A stretch of DNA of 64,000 nt from Xanthobacter sp. NM-25 (GCF_022138605.1 NZ_JACBFS010000006.1:124001-188000); one strand, 5' to 3'; positions 1 through 8,535 are shown, counted from the first letter of the stretch. Numbers and translations are program-made. The notes: generated by a model from the letters alone, not told the origin.

Positions 1-1159
1 TCAAATCGAGCACGATAGGGAACTGGAAGGTGAAGCCGACCGAGACGCCCTGGCTGTAGAAATTGACCCCCAGCCCGCCGAAGTCAGCGCCGGATTCGAA
101 GCTGTCGTTATTCAGATACGCCGCATAGGACGGCTCCACCCCATAGCTCGACGCATAGGAGTAGCCATAGTTCCAGTCGACGTTGCTCAGGTCGTCGGCA
201 TAGATGTAACTAACATCCATATCTCCAACATAATCACTAACACCAGATAGATCGTATAAGCTATAATTATATAAATAATCTAAATTCAAATAATCAAAAT
301 TTATGGCATCATTTCCGCGATCGAGCGCGCTCATGTTACCGATTGAGCGCGATAATGCGCCGTCCGGGAAGGCGACTAGAGACGGAGTAAGCTGAGACGA
401 GCCTCCGAGATCATGCGTCGCCTTATCTTCCACCACCATGGCTGCAAACACCATAGGGCCAAAGGCATCAAACGCTTCGTCTAACCTAATATCATCGTCA
501 TAAAAATCGCTCAATACATAATTTTCAACATAAAAACCTAGCGTTTTATCAAAATAAATATTTATTTTATTTCCCATATTTTTAGGATCAACGAGCGGCC
601 TTAGCAATAAATCATTCCCAATTTGAGTAATACCAGGCTCTGTAATGAAATTAAAATTATCATTGTATGGCCTAATTTCAATATCTACAATATATCTATT
701 ATTTACATTTGAAATAAATTTTCTATTTTGAGAAACGGTATAAGCTGTCGAATTATATATGTAAGTTCTTGTAAAATAATCATACGATGATGTATCTATG
801 TTAAACTGCTTTTGATAAATATTAAAATCTTTAATATTGTATCCATAATTAGTAAGATCGTACTTTGTGTATACTCCATCAGGCAGATTCATCTTTTGAT
901 TATCATTGCGCAACATAAATGCCCTAATTTCCGGTGACGCTGCAGGCAGCGCGTATCGCCCTGGCCCATTTAGCATATAGTCGGACGTATTTAGCACAAT
1001 TTTTGGTATTGTATTTGTGCTATTTATGAAGCCGCTTTCGCTGGAAATCGGCATGTCTGTTCCATAAACGTACAAATTGCTTATAAGTTTTGCAGTTAAA
1101 TACTCCGTTTTTTCGAAATAATATTCATTATTATAGATATTAAATTTATACCCAGCCAT
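1..1159 (-). CDS. Uncharacterised large protein, 3' end cut by window edge
   Basis: An open frame runs leftward from an ATG at 1159-1157 and is still open at base 1, giving at least 386 codons without a stop. I recognise no family. The product is rich in Asn, Tyr, Asp and Ser, has no obvious signal peptide or membrane helix, and contains repeated short Tyr/Asp/Asn stretches in its second half. Codons for roughly the first 250 residues are strongly AT-rich. The last part (bases 1-200, and patches around 310-450) is GC-rich like the host, so the gene is a composition mosaic. It follows a small lipoprotein gene and an hlyD tail on the same strand, which makes a type I secreted protein possible but unproven. 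The real C-terminus lies outside the window. Confidence 0.7.
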   Translation of the reverse strand, partial: MAGYKFNIYNNEYYFEKTEYLTAKLISNLYVYGTDMPISSESGFINSTNTIPKIVLNTSDYMLNGPGRYALPAASPEIRAFMLRNDNQKMNLPDGVYTKYDLTNYGYNIKDFNIYQKQFNIDTSSYDYFTRTYIYNSTAYTVSQNRKFISNVNNRYIVDIEIRPYNDNFNFITEPGITQIGNDLLLRPLVDPKNMGNKINIYFDKTLGFYVENYVLSDFYDDDIRLDEAFDAFGPMVFAAMVVEDKATHDLGGSSQLTPSLVAFPDGALSRSIGNMSALDRGNDAINFDYLNLDYLYNYSLYDLSGVSDYVGDMDVSYIYADDLSNVDWNYGYSYASSYGVEPSYAAYLNNDSFESGADFGGLGVNFYSQGVSVGFTFQFPIVLDL

Positions 1160-1187
1160 ATCCGCACCCGATCTTTGATTCGTTTTG

Positions 1188-1568
1188 CTAAAATATGCGA
1201 CCGCACATATCTATTCTTACAATAGATTCACGATCATCATATTTTATTATAACAACATAGTAATTATTATACACCATACTTGTTGTGTATTTTGATGTGT
1301 TTTCAATGCTAACGCTGCAGCAATTATCTCCAAATACATCTAAAAATTCCTTTGGATTATTTATCTTTTTTTTCCATATTACATATCCACCATATTCAAG
1401 GGACAGTTCGTTTTTTATTGCGATGTCTATCATCTCTGAATTCGACATATTTCGCACCTCGCACGAACCGTCATAGCATCCGCCCAGTGTCATGAGCGCG
1501 ATGGCGCAGGGAATTATTCTGAACTTTTCATGTTTTATAAAATATTTAATATATACCAATTTCTCCAC
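1188..1568 (-). CDS. Small putative lipoprotein, unknown function
   Basis: The product has 126 residues and a GTG start at 1568-1566 that shares one base with the TAG stop of the hlyD tail. A purine-rich ribosome binding site (GGGAGGGAGAGA on the minus strand) lies just upstream, which supports this start. A short basic N-terminus is followed by a hydrophobic stretch and a lipobox-like LMTLGGC at about residues 25-31, so the mature protein is probably lipid-anchored at the Cys. Four further Cys residues follow. The gene is AT-rich, unlike the hlyD tail before it, and is 28 bases from the next gene on the same strand. No family is recognised. An immunity or chaperone-like role for the downstream large protein is only speculation. 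Confidence 0.6.
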   Translation of the reverse strand: MEKLVYIKYFIKHEKFRIIPCAIALMTLGGCYDGSCEVRNMSNSEMIDIAIKNELSLEYGGYVIWKKKINNPKEFLDVFGDNCCSVSIENTSKYTTSMVYNNYYVVIIKYDDRESIVRIDMCGRIF

Positions 1569-1831
1569 TATCTCTCCCTCCCAAAATCATGCCGGTACCT
1601 CAGGATGGGCGACAGCAGGTACTCGATCAGCCGCCGCTGGCCCGTCTTGATCTCCGCAGTCACGGCCATGCCCGGCTCGATGGGGCGAAAGCCCTGTTCG
1701 GTCTCGATGCCCGTTTCGGTGACGGAAATGTGCGCCACATAGGCCGGCTGCTGCGCCTGCCGCTCCGCCTCGTCATCGGCCCCTCCCGCCCGCGGCGCGC
1801 CCTCGCCGCCAGTTCCCTCATATAACAGCTC
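1568..1831 (-). pseudogene. 3' remnant of HlyD-type type I secretion adaptor
   Basis: The last 70 or so residues of this minus-strand frame match the C-terminus of HlyD-family periplasmic adaptors. The run IEPGMAVTAEIKTGQRR, followed by LIEYLLSPILRYR and a terminal ERER-like tail, is the classic ending that leads into the outer-membrane partner side. Upstream of about 1831 the frame loses all resemblance to the family. The long coiled-coil hairpin, the N-terminal membrane helix and the rest of a protein normally above 400 residues are missing. The gene is therefore a 5'-truncated fragment with no visible promoter. Its GC-rich composition contrasts with the AT-rich genes that follow it on the same strand. 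The exact breakpoint is uncertain by some tens of bases. Confidence 0.65.
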
Positions 1832-2110
1832 ATGTGCCGCCAACCACCGCACGTCGGTCAGCGGTTGTCGCAGGTCTTGCGTGGCACCGCGACAGGTGGT
1901 GAGCACGCAAACCGGAAGCGGGTATACGCTCGCATTACGGGGGCGTCGGCTCTGCAGGCAGATCCGCCCTCTCGAGATCGAGAGATGCCGCACGCCATCT
2001 CAAATGACGCCCCCCCGGCTGGGCGCAGGACGGCAGATGACGCGGCGGCCTGGTGGAACGCAGGCTTTGGACTTCGGCGCCCCCAGGCCTTCGTCAAGCT
2101 ATTGGCCGCG

Positions 2111-2320
2111 TCAAGATATTGCCCACGACGATCTCGCTTCTTTGACACGCCAGTTCGCGAACGCCCGTATCGGCCCCTCGCTCAAACGGATCGGCGCCGG
2201 CAGGATGAGGCAGAAGGTCTTTGAGATCGGCATGCCGTCGGGCCAGGGCGCGACCAGGCGGCCTGCCGCCAACTCGGTTTCGATCTCGCGGCGCGGCACC
2301 AGCGCGACGCCCGATATGAC
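2111..2320 (-). pseudogene. C-terminal fragment of a LysR-family regulator
   Basis: About 65 codons on the minus strand, ending at a TGA at 2113-2111, resemble the end of a LysR effector-binding domain: GVALVPRREIETELAAGRLV, then a Pro-rich loop, then LPAP...IRAFANWRV. The helix-turn-helix and most of the effector domain are absent, and the frame upstream of about 2320 is unrelated. Together with the hlyD tail on one side and broken cas3 on the other, it marks a stretch of decayed and rejoined DNA. Bases about 1832-2110 and 2321-2655 show no gene I can support. Confidence 0.55.
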
Positions 2321-2655
2321 CATGCGCTTCGCGTGCGTTGACGGCAACGAGAGGCGACGCCATGAGGCGGTTCCGGTCTTCTGCAAGGCTATGGCGTCGG
2401 TGTCGTTCTCTGTCTTGTCGCCTTCGGCCTGCAGACGTTCCCGCGACCCCACCCATCAGGCCGAGACGTGAGAAGCCGCAGCATGAGCGCGCCGCCGTGT
2501 CGCTTTCGGCCGCGGGCATGAGAGGTCAGCTGGCGTCCGAGCGCCGATGACGGGCTTCCCCTGTTGGAGCAGGTGGCGGCACGGGCATCGGGAATTGCAA
2601 CGCCCCCCACCTTCGCGTCATTGTTCCGGCCTGAACATCGCATGCATGGACACCC

Positions 2656-3480
2656 ATGGCCGACGCCTATGCCCATTCCCTTGCCGACGCGCCCCTGGAT
2701 CAATGGGAAACACTGGCCGATCACGGCGCCTCTGTCGGGGCACTCGCGGCGGCGTTCGCCGCGGACCTCGGATGGGCCGAGGTGCTGCGTCTTGCCGGGC
2801 AGTTGCACGACATCGGCAAGCTCTCGCCGGAATTCCAGGCCTACATCACCCATCAACGGCCATCCGGCGGCGACCACTCCTCCGCCGGTGGACGGATCGC
2901 GCTGGACCGGTATGGCCCGCAGCTCGGCAAGATCCTGGCCATCATCATCGCCGCGCACCATGCGGGCCTCGCCGATGACGCGGACCTGGCGCGGCGCATG
3001 GAGGCGGCCAGGCAACGCATTCCGGGTGGCTGGCAGGAGCACACGGGCCCGCTGGCGGAGCGCGCGCAGCTGGCTCCGGATCAACCACCGCCGACCGGCG
3101 GCCCGAAGGGCTTCGCCGTAAGCTTTCTGGTGCGCATGCTGTTCTCCTGCCTTGTGGATGCGGACTTCATCGCCACCGAGCGCTTCTATGCCCGCGCCAC
3201 CGGCACGCCGGTGGCGCGCGGCGGTCACCGGGCGCTGTCCGACCTGCGCGATCGCCTCCGCACCTTCATGGCCGAGACACGCGCCGGTGCCGCCCCCACG
3301 CCGCTCAATGCATTGCGCGCAGACATTCTCGCCCACGCCCTGGACAAAGCGGCGCTCTCGCCGGGACTTTTCAGCCTCACCGTGCCCACCGGCGGTGGCA
3401 AAACCCTCGCCTCCCTGTCCTTCGCCCTCGAACATGCGGTGCGACACGGCCTCAAACGCATCATCTATGTCATCCCCTAT
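2656..3480 (+). pseudogene. cas3: cas3 (type I-C), truncated after the first helicase motif
   Basis: The frame opens with MADAYAHSL, typical of type I-C Cas3, and carries the HD nuclease signatures: His23, LHDIGK with His51-Asp52, and HH at 101-102. Its helicase part begins with the Walker A motif VPTGGGKT (about residues 243-250) and stops at RIIYVIPY (about 268-275). A normal Cas3 continues for several hundred more residues through the remaining helicase motifs. Here the reading frame instead runs into CRISPR repeat sequence at 3469-3500, giving the artificial residues GAWIET, and ends at 3588. No cas5, cas8c, cas7, cas4, cas1 or cas2 is present. DNA cleavage by this product is very unlikely because the motor is missing. 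Confidence 0.9.
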
Positions 3481-4038
3481 GCGGGAGCGTGGATCGAAAC
3501 GCCGTCGAGTTCGAGAGTGCGGCCTATGAGGGTGGTCGCTCCCCATGCGGGAGCGTGGATCGAAACAAGGACGGGTTCCGCGTCGTAGATGCGTGATCCC
3601 GTCGCTCCCCATGCGGGAGCGTGGATCGAAACTATCGAGTTCCCAGAGAGGGGACAGTATGAGCTGGTCGCTCCCCATGCGGGAGCGTGGATCGAAACAA
3701 CTGCACGGCGGTGGAGAGACATCGCCGCGAAAAGGTCGCTCCCCATGCGGGAGCGTGGATCGAAACTCCCCCCCGGTCAGGCGTGTGATGGCCGCCTCCA
3801 TCAGGGGGTCGCTCCCCATGCGGGAGCGTGGATCGAAACCATATGCCGTTGCATGGCGGAAGAGTGCTCACTGGTCGCTCCCCATGCGGGAGCGTGGATC
3901 GAAACATGGCCGATCTGGTGCAGAAGACTGGTGGGAGCCAGTCGCTCCCCATGCGGGAGCGTGGATCGAAACTGCCGCAGATAGGCGATCGCCTCGTCGA
4001 ACGTCCGTCGCTCCCTACACGGGAGCGTGGATTGAAAC
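3469..4038 (+). CRISPR. Type I-C-like CRISPR array, 9 repeats and 8 spacers, no leader
   Basis: The repeat is 32 bases, starting GTCGCTCCCC and ending GGATCGAAAC, with an internal GC-rich palindrome. Repeats lie at 3469, 3535, 3601, 3667, 3735, 3808, 3874, 3941 and 4007. Spacers are 34, 34, 34, 36, 41, 34, 35 and 34 bases. Repeats 2-8 are identical as read. The first copy differs at its left end (GTCATCCCCTAT), where it is fused to cas3 coding sequence. The last copy (CTACAC in place of CCATGC, ATTGAAAC ending) is degenerate, as expected of the leader-distal end. The leader should therefore lie to the left, exactly where cas3 now stands. Spacer origins cannot be judged from here. Confidence 0.97.
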
Positions 4039-4158
4039 GTCTCCGTCTGCGCCGTGATCCGCGACCCGGCGGTTCGACGGTGGGATGCCATCGGCCGGGC
4101 CCATGATGCGGGGCTTTGCTGTATAGCAGGCGCGAAACGGCGGAGCAGAGGGCTGGAG

Positions 4159-5199
4159 ATGGGTCTGAGGTTGACGGGGACGCTGCGGCGTGCCCTTGCC
4201 GGCGCGGCGCATGTTCTGGTGGTGGCGTGCGGCCTCTATCTCGGCCTCGCCATCCATTATTGGATTCCCTGGCCCTCCGCCGCGCGGCAGATCGGCAGCA
4301 TCGCCTTCCCCGTGCTCATCTGGGCGCTGTGGTTCGTGCCCGGCCGCTGGCGGCGCCGGCGCCGCGTCGTCGCCGGCGCGGGCGTCGTCCTGCTGTTCGC
4401 GGCCTTCGTGACAAAGGAACCCGCGCCGCAGGACTGGATCGCGCTCCAGGCCCACAATCCTACCGCGCAGATCGATGGGGACATGGTCACCATCCATCAT
4501 TTCCGCGATGCGCTCCACCGGCCGGGCGCCGCCGCCGTGCCGCGCTGGACCACCGCCACCTTCGACCTGAGGCACCTCACCAGCGCCGACCTCATCATTC
4601 AGCCGTTCGGCCAGATGAAGGCGCTGGCCCATGTGATGCTGTCGTTCAATTTCACCGACGGCCGGCACGTGGTGGTGTCCATCGAGGCCCGGCAGGCCAA
4701 GGGCGGCAGCTTCGATGCCCTCGCCGGCTTCTTCCGGCGCGACCCCATCTATCCCGAGATCGGCACCGAGCGCGACCTCATCTGGGCCCGTCTCGCCCGC
4801 ACGCCGCCGGACGAAGTGCAGATCTATCCCGTGCATGCGGACCCCGCCGCCGTGCGGCTCTATTTCGAGCGGCTGCTCGCCTTCATCAACCGTATTGACG
4901 CGCGGCCGATCTTCTATTCCACCCTGCGCGAGAGCTGCATGACCACGCTCATGAATCTCGCCCCTGAAAGCTTCGCCGCGGTGCCCTGGCACGATGTGCG
5001 CCGCTGGATCCCCGGCTACGCGCTCAGCCTGTTCCAGCAGATCGGCCTCGTGGACAACGGCCTCGATCCGGAGGAAATGGCCCGCCGCCATGGCGTGCGT
5101 GAGGGCATCCGTTCGCCGGAAGCCTTCCCATCGGATGCCGCCTGGAGCGCCTATCTGCGCGCCGAAATCCGCATGGGCAGCCTAGTGCCGCGTCCGTGA
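4159..5199 (+). CDS. DUF4105-family membrane protein
   Basis: The product has 346 residues. Three hydrophobic segments lie in the first 95 residues, separated by a basic stretch (GRWRRRRR), followed by a long soluble part. The soluble part contains features of the DUF4105 family: HHFRD, a TFDL segment, SFNFTDGRHVVVSIEAR, and the Tyr/Phe-rich ARPIFYSTLRESCMT with a conserved Cys. The biochemical role of the family is not established. The ATG at 4159 is preceded by a GGCTGGAG ribosome binding site. An in-frame start upstream at 4054 lies in sequence abutting the array and was rejected. The gene sits 120 bases past the last CRISPR repeat and is unrelated to CRISPR function. It converges with the LysR gene after 23 bases. 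Confidence 0.85.
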   Translation: MGLRLTGTLRRALAGAAHVLVVACGLYLGLAIHYWIPWPSAARQIGSIAFPVLIWALWFVPGRWRRRRRVVAGAGVVLLFAAFVTKEPAPQDWIALQAHNPTAQIDGDMVTIHHFRDALHRPGAAAVPRWTTATFDLRHLTSADLIIQPFGQMKALAHVMLSFNFTDGRHVVVSIEARQAKGGSFDALAGFFRRDPIYPEIGTERDLIWARLARTPPDEVQIYPVHADPAAVRLYFERLLAFINRIDARPIFYSTLRESCMTTLMNLAPESFAAVPWHDVRRWIPGYALSLFQQIGLVDNGLDPEEMARRHGVREGIRSPEAFPSDAAWSAYLRAEIRMGSLVPRP

Positions 5200-5222
5200 G
5201 CGTGCGTGCCCCCGGCGGCGGG

Positions 5223-6146
5223 CTACGGCGCGGCGCCGGGCACCGGGCGGCGGGGTGAGACCTGGGTCGCCAGCCACTCCCGGAAGGCCAGGGCCGCCGC
5301 CCGCTGCTGGCGGCCTTCCGGCTGCACCACATAATAGCTGTTGTCTGTGGTCATCGGCCTGTCGAAGACAATGCGCAGCGCGCCCTCCGCCAGTTCCTGC
5401 TCGATGAGGTAATCGGGCAGCAGGGCGAAGCCCAATCCCGCCAGAGCGGCGGCGATGATCATGCCGAACTGGTCGAAGCGGTTGCCGGCGTAGGCGCCCA
5501 GGCCTTCGCCCGCATGGGCCTGGAACCACTCGGTCCACAGCTTCGGGCGGGTGTCGAGATGCAGCAGCGGCCCGCGCCGCAGGTCGCCCGGCTGGGCGAT
5601 GTCCGTCGCGGCCAGCAGGGCCGGGCTCGCCACCGGAACGATCACCTCGCTGCACAGATAGCTGCAGCTGGCACGCGCCCACACCGGCTGGCCATAATGA
5701 ATGGCCAGGTCGAAATCCTCCGCAGCGAGATCGAACGGCGCCCCGCGCGAGGCGATGTTGAGCACCGTGCCCGGATGCCGGCGCAGAAAATCGGGCAGGC
5801 GTCGCGCCAGCCAGCGGCTGCCGAAAGTGGGCAGGGTGGCGATGGAGAGCACCGTCTTGCCATCCGAGGCCGCCAGGGCCCGCAGCACCACCTCTTCGGT
5901 CTGTCCCAGCAGGCGCGAGACCTCCGGCAACAGGCTGCGGCCGGCATCGGAGAGCACCACACGCTGGCGCACCCGCTCGAACAGGGCCACGCCCAATTGC
6001 GCCTCCAGGGCGCGGATCTGCCGGCTGACGGCGCTCTGGGTGAGCTGCAGCTCGGCCGCCGCGCGGGTGAAGTTGCCGTGGCGCGCGGCACACTCGAAGG
6101 CCTGCAGCACGGCCAGATCGGGAACCAGTCGGCGGCTAAGCTTCAT
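5223..6146 (-). CDS. LysR-family transcriptional regulator (GcvA-like)
   Basis: The product has 307 residues, normal for the family. The N-terminal winged helix-turn-helix spans about residues 12-72 and includes AAELQLTQSAVSRQIRALE. The rest is a periplasmic-binding-like effector domain with GLGFALLPDYL near residue 230. The general pattern resembles the GcvA branch of LysR regulators. It is divergent from an aldehyde dehydrogenase gene, separated by 134 bases holding an ATCAT-N11-ATGAT inverted repeat. It most likely activates or represses that dehydrogenase in response to an amino acid or its breakdown product. The effector itself cannot be read. Confidence 0.88.
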   Translation of the reverse strand: MKLSRRLVPDLAVLQAFECAARHGNFTRAAAELQLTQSAVSRQIRALEAQLGVALFERVRQRVVLSDAGRSLLPEVSRLLGQTEEVVLRALAASDGKTVLSIATLPTFGSRWLARRLPDFLRRHPGTVLNIASRGAPFDLAAEDFDLAIHYGQPVWARASCSYLCSEVIVPVASPALLAATDIAQPGDLRRGPLLHLDTRPKLWTEWFQAHAGEGLGAYAGNRFDQFGMIIAAALAGLGFALLPDYLIEQELAEGALRIVFDRPMTTDNSYYVVQPEGRQQRAAALAFREWLATQVSPRRPVPGAAP

Positions 6147-6204
6147 TCCCCACTCACATCAACTCAGTCGAAATATGCGCAATCCCTCGGCGGCGCCTTC
6201 CCTT

Positions 6205-6225
6205 ATCATGAAGGCTGAGAATGAT
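6205..6225. promoter_or_regulatory. Possible LysR-type operator (T-N11-A inverted repeat)
   Basis: ATCAT and ATGAT form an inverted repeat separated by 11 bases in the gap between the divergent lysR and aldehyde dehydrogenase genes. The spacing and symmetry fit the usual LysR recognition pattern. It is one short repeat with no second copy in the window, so support is modest. Confidence 0.35.
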
Positions 6226-6280
6226 CGATCGCGCCAGCGCCGCCGATCCGGCGCCGGGCGCCTGACCATGGAGACGCGAA

Positions 6281-7807
6281 GTGTCGAATGCCGTCGATGT
6301 GACGTTGGAAACGGCCACCCTGCTCGACAGCCTCGGTGTCGCGCGCGCGGCCTGGACCGGCGGCGACAGGCCCTCCTTCAGCCCGGTGAGCGGCGCGGAG
6401 ATCGCCCGCTTGCCGACGGTCTCACCGGCGCAGGTGGATGCCGCCATCCGGGGCGCCCATGAGGCGTTCAAGGCGTGGCGTCTGGTGCCCGCGCCCAAGC
6501 GTGGGGAGCTGGTGCGGCTGCTGGGGGAGGAACTGCGCGCCGCCAAGGCGGAGCTCGGCCGGCTCGTGTCCATCGAGGCCGGCAAGATCGCCTCCGAGGG
6601 CCTCGGCGAAGTGCAGGAGATGATCGACATCTGCGATTTCGCGGTGGGTCTCTCGCGCCAGCTCTACGGTCTCACCATCGCCACCGAGCGCCCCGGCCAC
6701 CGGATGATGGAGACCTGGCACCCGCTGGGGGTGGTGGGCATCATCTCCGCCTTCAACTTCCCCGTCGCCGTGTGGTCGTGGAATGCGGCCCTTGCCCTGG
6801 TGTGCGGCAATGCGGTGGTGTGGAAGCCCTCGGAGAAGACCCCGCTGACGGCGCTGGCCACCCAGGCGATTCTGGAGCGGGCGCTGGCCCGATTCGGTGC
6901 GGCGCCGAAACATCTCAGCCAGGTGCTGGTGGGCGACCGCACCGTCGGCGAGGCGCTGGTGGACCATCCGCAGGTGGCGCTGGTCTCCGCCACCGGCTCC
7001 ACCCGCATGGGCCGGGAGGTGGGGCCGCGGCTCGCCCGGCGCTTCGCCCGTTCCATCCTGGAGCTGGGCGGCAACAATGCGGGCATCGTCTGCCCCTCCG
7101 CCAATCTCGATCTCGCGTTGCGCGCCATCGCCTTCGGCGCCATGGGCACCGCCGGCCAGCGCTGCACCACCCTGCGGCGCCTGTTCGTGCACCGGAGTGT
7201 CTATGACCAGCTGGTGCCGCGCCTGAAGGCGGCCTACGCCAGCGTGTCGGTGGGCAACCCGCTGGAGACCTCCGCCCTGGTGGGCCCGCTGGTGGACCAG
7301 GCGGCATTCGATGCCATGCAGCGCGCCCTCGAGGCCGCCCGGGCCGAGGGCGGCCAGGTGACCGGCGGCACGCGGGTGCTGGAGGCCGGCGCGGAGCGCG
7401 CCTATTATGTCCGGCCCGCGCTGGTGGAGATGCCGCGCCAATGCGGCCCGGTGCTGGAAGAAACCTTCGCGCCCATCCTCTATGTGATGGCCTATGAGGA
7501 TTTCGACGCCGTACTGGAGGCCCATAACGCGGTGGCTGCGGGCCTGTCGTCCTCTATCTTCACCCTCGACCTGCAGGAGGCCGAGCGCTTCCTTGCCTCG
7601 GATGGCTCCGATTGCGGCATCGCCAATGTCAATATCGGCACCTCCGGAGCCGAGATCGGTGGTGCGTTCGGTGGCGAAAAGGAAACCGGTGGCGGCCGCG
7701 AATCCGGCTCCGATGCCTGGAAGGCTTATATGCGCCGTGCCACCAACACGGTAAACTTCTCCCAGGCCCTGCCCCTGGCCCAGGGGGTGTCGTTCGACAT
7801 CGCCTGA
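6281..7807 (+). CDS. amaB: ALDH7-type aldehyde dehydrogenase, probable aminoadipate-semialdehyde / piperideine-6-carboxylate dehydrogenase
   Basis: The product has 508 residues, full length for the NAD(P)-dependent aldehyde dehydrogenase family. Visible motifs are SAFNFPVAVWSWN (about 156-168, oxyanion Asn and cofactor site), WKPSEKTPLT, the GSTRMG cofactor loop at about 239-244, the general base Glu261 in LELGGNN, and the nucleophile Cys295 in AGQRCTT. GQRCTTLRR and the GGAFGGEKETGGGRESGSD ending are characteristic of the antiquitin (ALDH7) branch. In bacteria this branch oxidises L-aminoadipate semialdehyde, the open form of piperideine-6-carboxylate, in lysine degradation. It is cytoplasmic. 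The divergent LysR neighbour is the likely regulator. No other lysine genes are nearby, so the exact substrate remains inferred. Confidence 0.85.
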   Translation: MSNAVDVTLETATLLDSLGVARAAWTGGDRPSFSPVSGAEIARLPTVSPAQVDAAIRGAHEAFKAWRLVPAPKRGELVRLLGEELRAAKAELGRLVSIEAGKIASEGLGEVQEMIDICDFAVGLSRQLYGLTIATERPGHRMMETWHPLGVVGIISAFNFPVAVWSWNAALALVCGNAVVWKPSEKTPLTALATQAILERALARFGAAPKHLSQVLVGDRTVGEALVDHPQVALVSATGSTRMGREVGPRLARRFARSILELGGNNAGIVCPSANLDLALRAIAFGAMGTAGQRCTTLRRLFVHRSVYDQLVPRLKAAYASVSVGNPLETSALVGPLVDQAAFDAMQRALEAARAEGGQVTGGTRVLEAGAERAYYVRPALVEMPRQCGPVLEETFAPILYVMAYEDFDAVLEAHNAVAAGLSSSIFTLDLQEAERFLASDGSDCGIANVNIGTSGAEIGGAFGGEKETGGGRESGSDAWKAYMRRATNTVNFSQALPLAQGVSFDIA

Positions 7808-7869
7808 CACCTCATCGTCTGACATCCTGGACGGGGGTGCAGGCACCCGCGCCCCTGCTGCGGCCCATC

Positions 7870-7899
7870 GGCGAGGTGGGCACCGGCGAGGTGGGCACC
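7870..7899. repeat. Two exact tandem copies of a 15-base unit
   Basis: GGCGAGGTGGGCACC occurs twice in direct succession (7870-7884 and 7885-7899), followed by a partial third copy. It lies between the 3' ends of the convergent aldehyde dehydrogenase gene and the small secreted-protein gene. No function is evident. Confidence 0.8.
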
Positions 7900-7910
7900 G
7901 GCGGGGGAGC

Positions 7911-8483
7911 CTACTGGCCGACGGGGGCGCGCTCCAGGGCCGCGCTGAGGATGCGCTGGGCGGCCTCGTCCCCATCATCGGCGAACTGCAACAGGCCGGC
8001 CTCGCGGGCGGTCTTAACCGTCAGTTTGCCGCTGAGGATCGCCGCAAGCACGGCTTCGTCGGACAGCACCACCGCTTCGCCGGCACCCGCCGGCGGCGTA
8101 TGAACCTCGACGCGGGCCCCCTCGGGGCCGACCGTATATTGCGCCCACAGGCGCGAGCGCACGAACACGAAGGCAAAGCGCCAGCCGTGCGCCGCGGCAA
8201 AGCGGGGGGCCACCCGCGTCAGCCGCTCCTGCAGTTCCTGCAGCTCGCGCACCGCGCGGCGATACTCCTGCCCGGGAAAGCCCGGCAGGCCCGCCGGCGC
8301 CGGCGGCAACATCCCGTCGTTCTGGGCCCGGTTCAGCGCAACGGCGACGCCCAGCGAGCGCGGATGCACCGCATCGAAGGTGTCGCTCGAGAGGCCGGGG
8401 TGATAGCCGCAGGCGCGCGCGGCACCGGCACCCGCGGCAAGCAGCGCCGCGCACAGCATCACCAGGACGGATGGTGTCTTCAT
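7911..8483 (-). CDS. Small exported protein of unknown function next to alkyl sulfatase
   Basis: The product has 190 residues from an ATG at 8483-8481 (MKTPSVLVM). That start gives a clear signal peptide of about 23 residues ending at AARA, followed by CGYHPG. The longer frame upstream (MGRGGPIPP) would bury the signal peptide and was rejected. The mature part has a helical, Gln/Glu-rich middle (RAVRELQELQERL) and no recognised domain. The gene lies 52 bases downstream of the alkyl sulfatase gene on the same strand, so the two probably share a transcript and both products are exported. A helper role for the sulfatase is possible but not shown. Confidence 0.7.
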   Translation of the reverse strand: MKTPSVLVMLCAALLAAGAGAARACGYHPGLSSDTFDAVHPRSLGVAVALNRAQNDGMLPPAPAGLPGFPGQEYRRAVRELQELQERLTRVAPRFAAAHGWRFAFVFVRSRLWAQYTVGPEGARVEVHTPPAGAGEAVVLSDEAVLAAILSGKLTVKTAREAGLLQFADDGDEAAQRILSAALERAPVGQ

Positions 8484-8535
8484 CTCGGCCTCACGAAACG
8501 GCGGGATGGGGCCCCCGCGCCCCATCCCTTCGAGT

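Noticed and set aside
2389..3819. A 476-codon minus-strand frame across cas3 and the array
   Set aside because: It is the antisense shadow of GC-rich cas3 plus repeat sequence, with no family resemblance and no ribosome binding site.
1..4040. Search for a transposase, integrase or tRNA attachment site that would define a mobile element
   Set aside because: None is visible. The region is described as scarred accessory DNA rather than as a named element.
3477..4106. Several open frames on both strands rich in GAWIET, SLPMRERGSK and SIHAPAWGAT peptides
   Set aside because: They are translations of the 32-base CRISPR repeat in different frames and do not represent genes.
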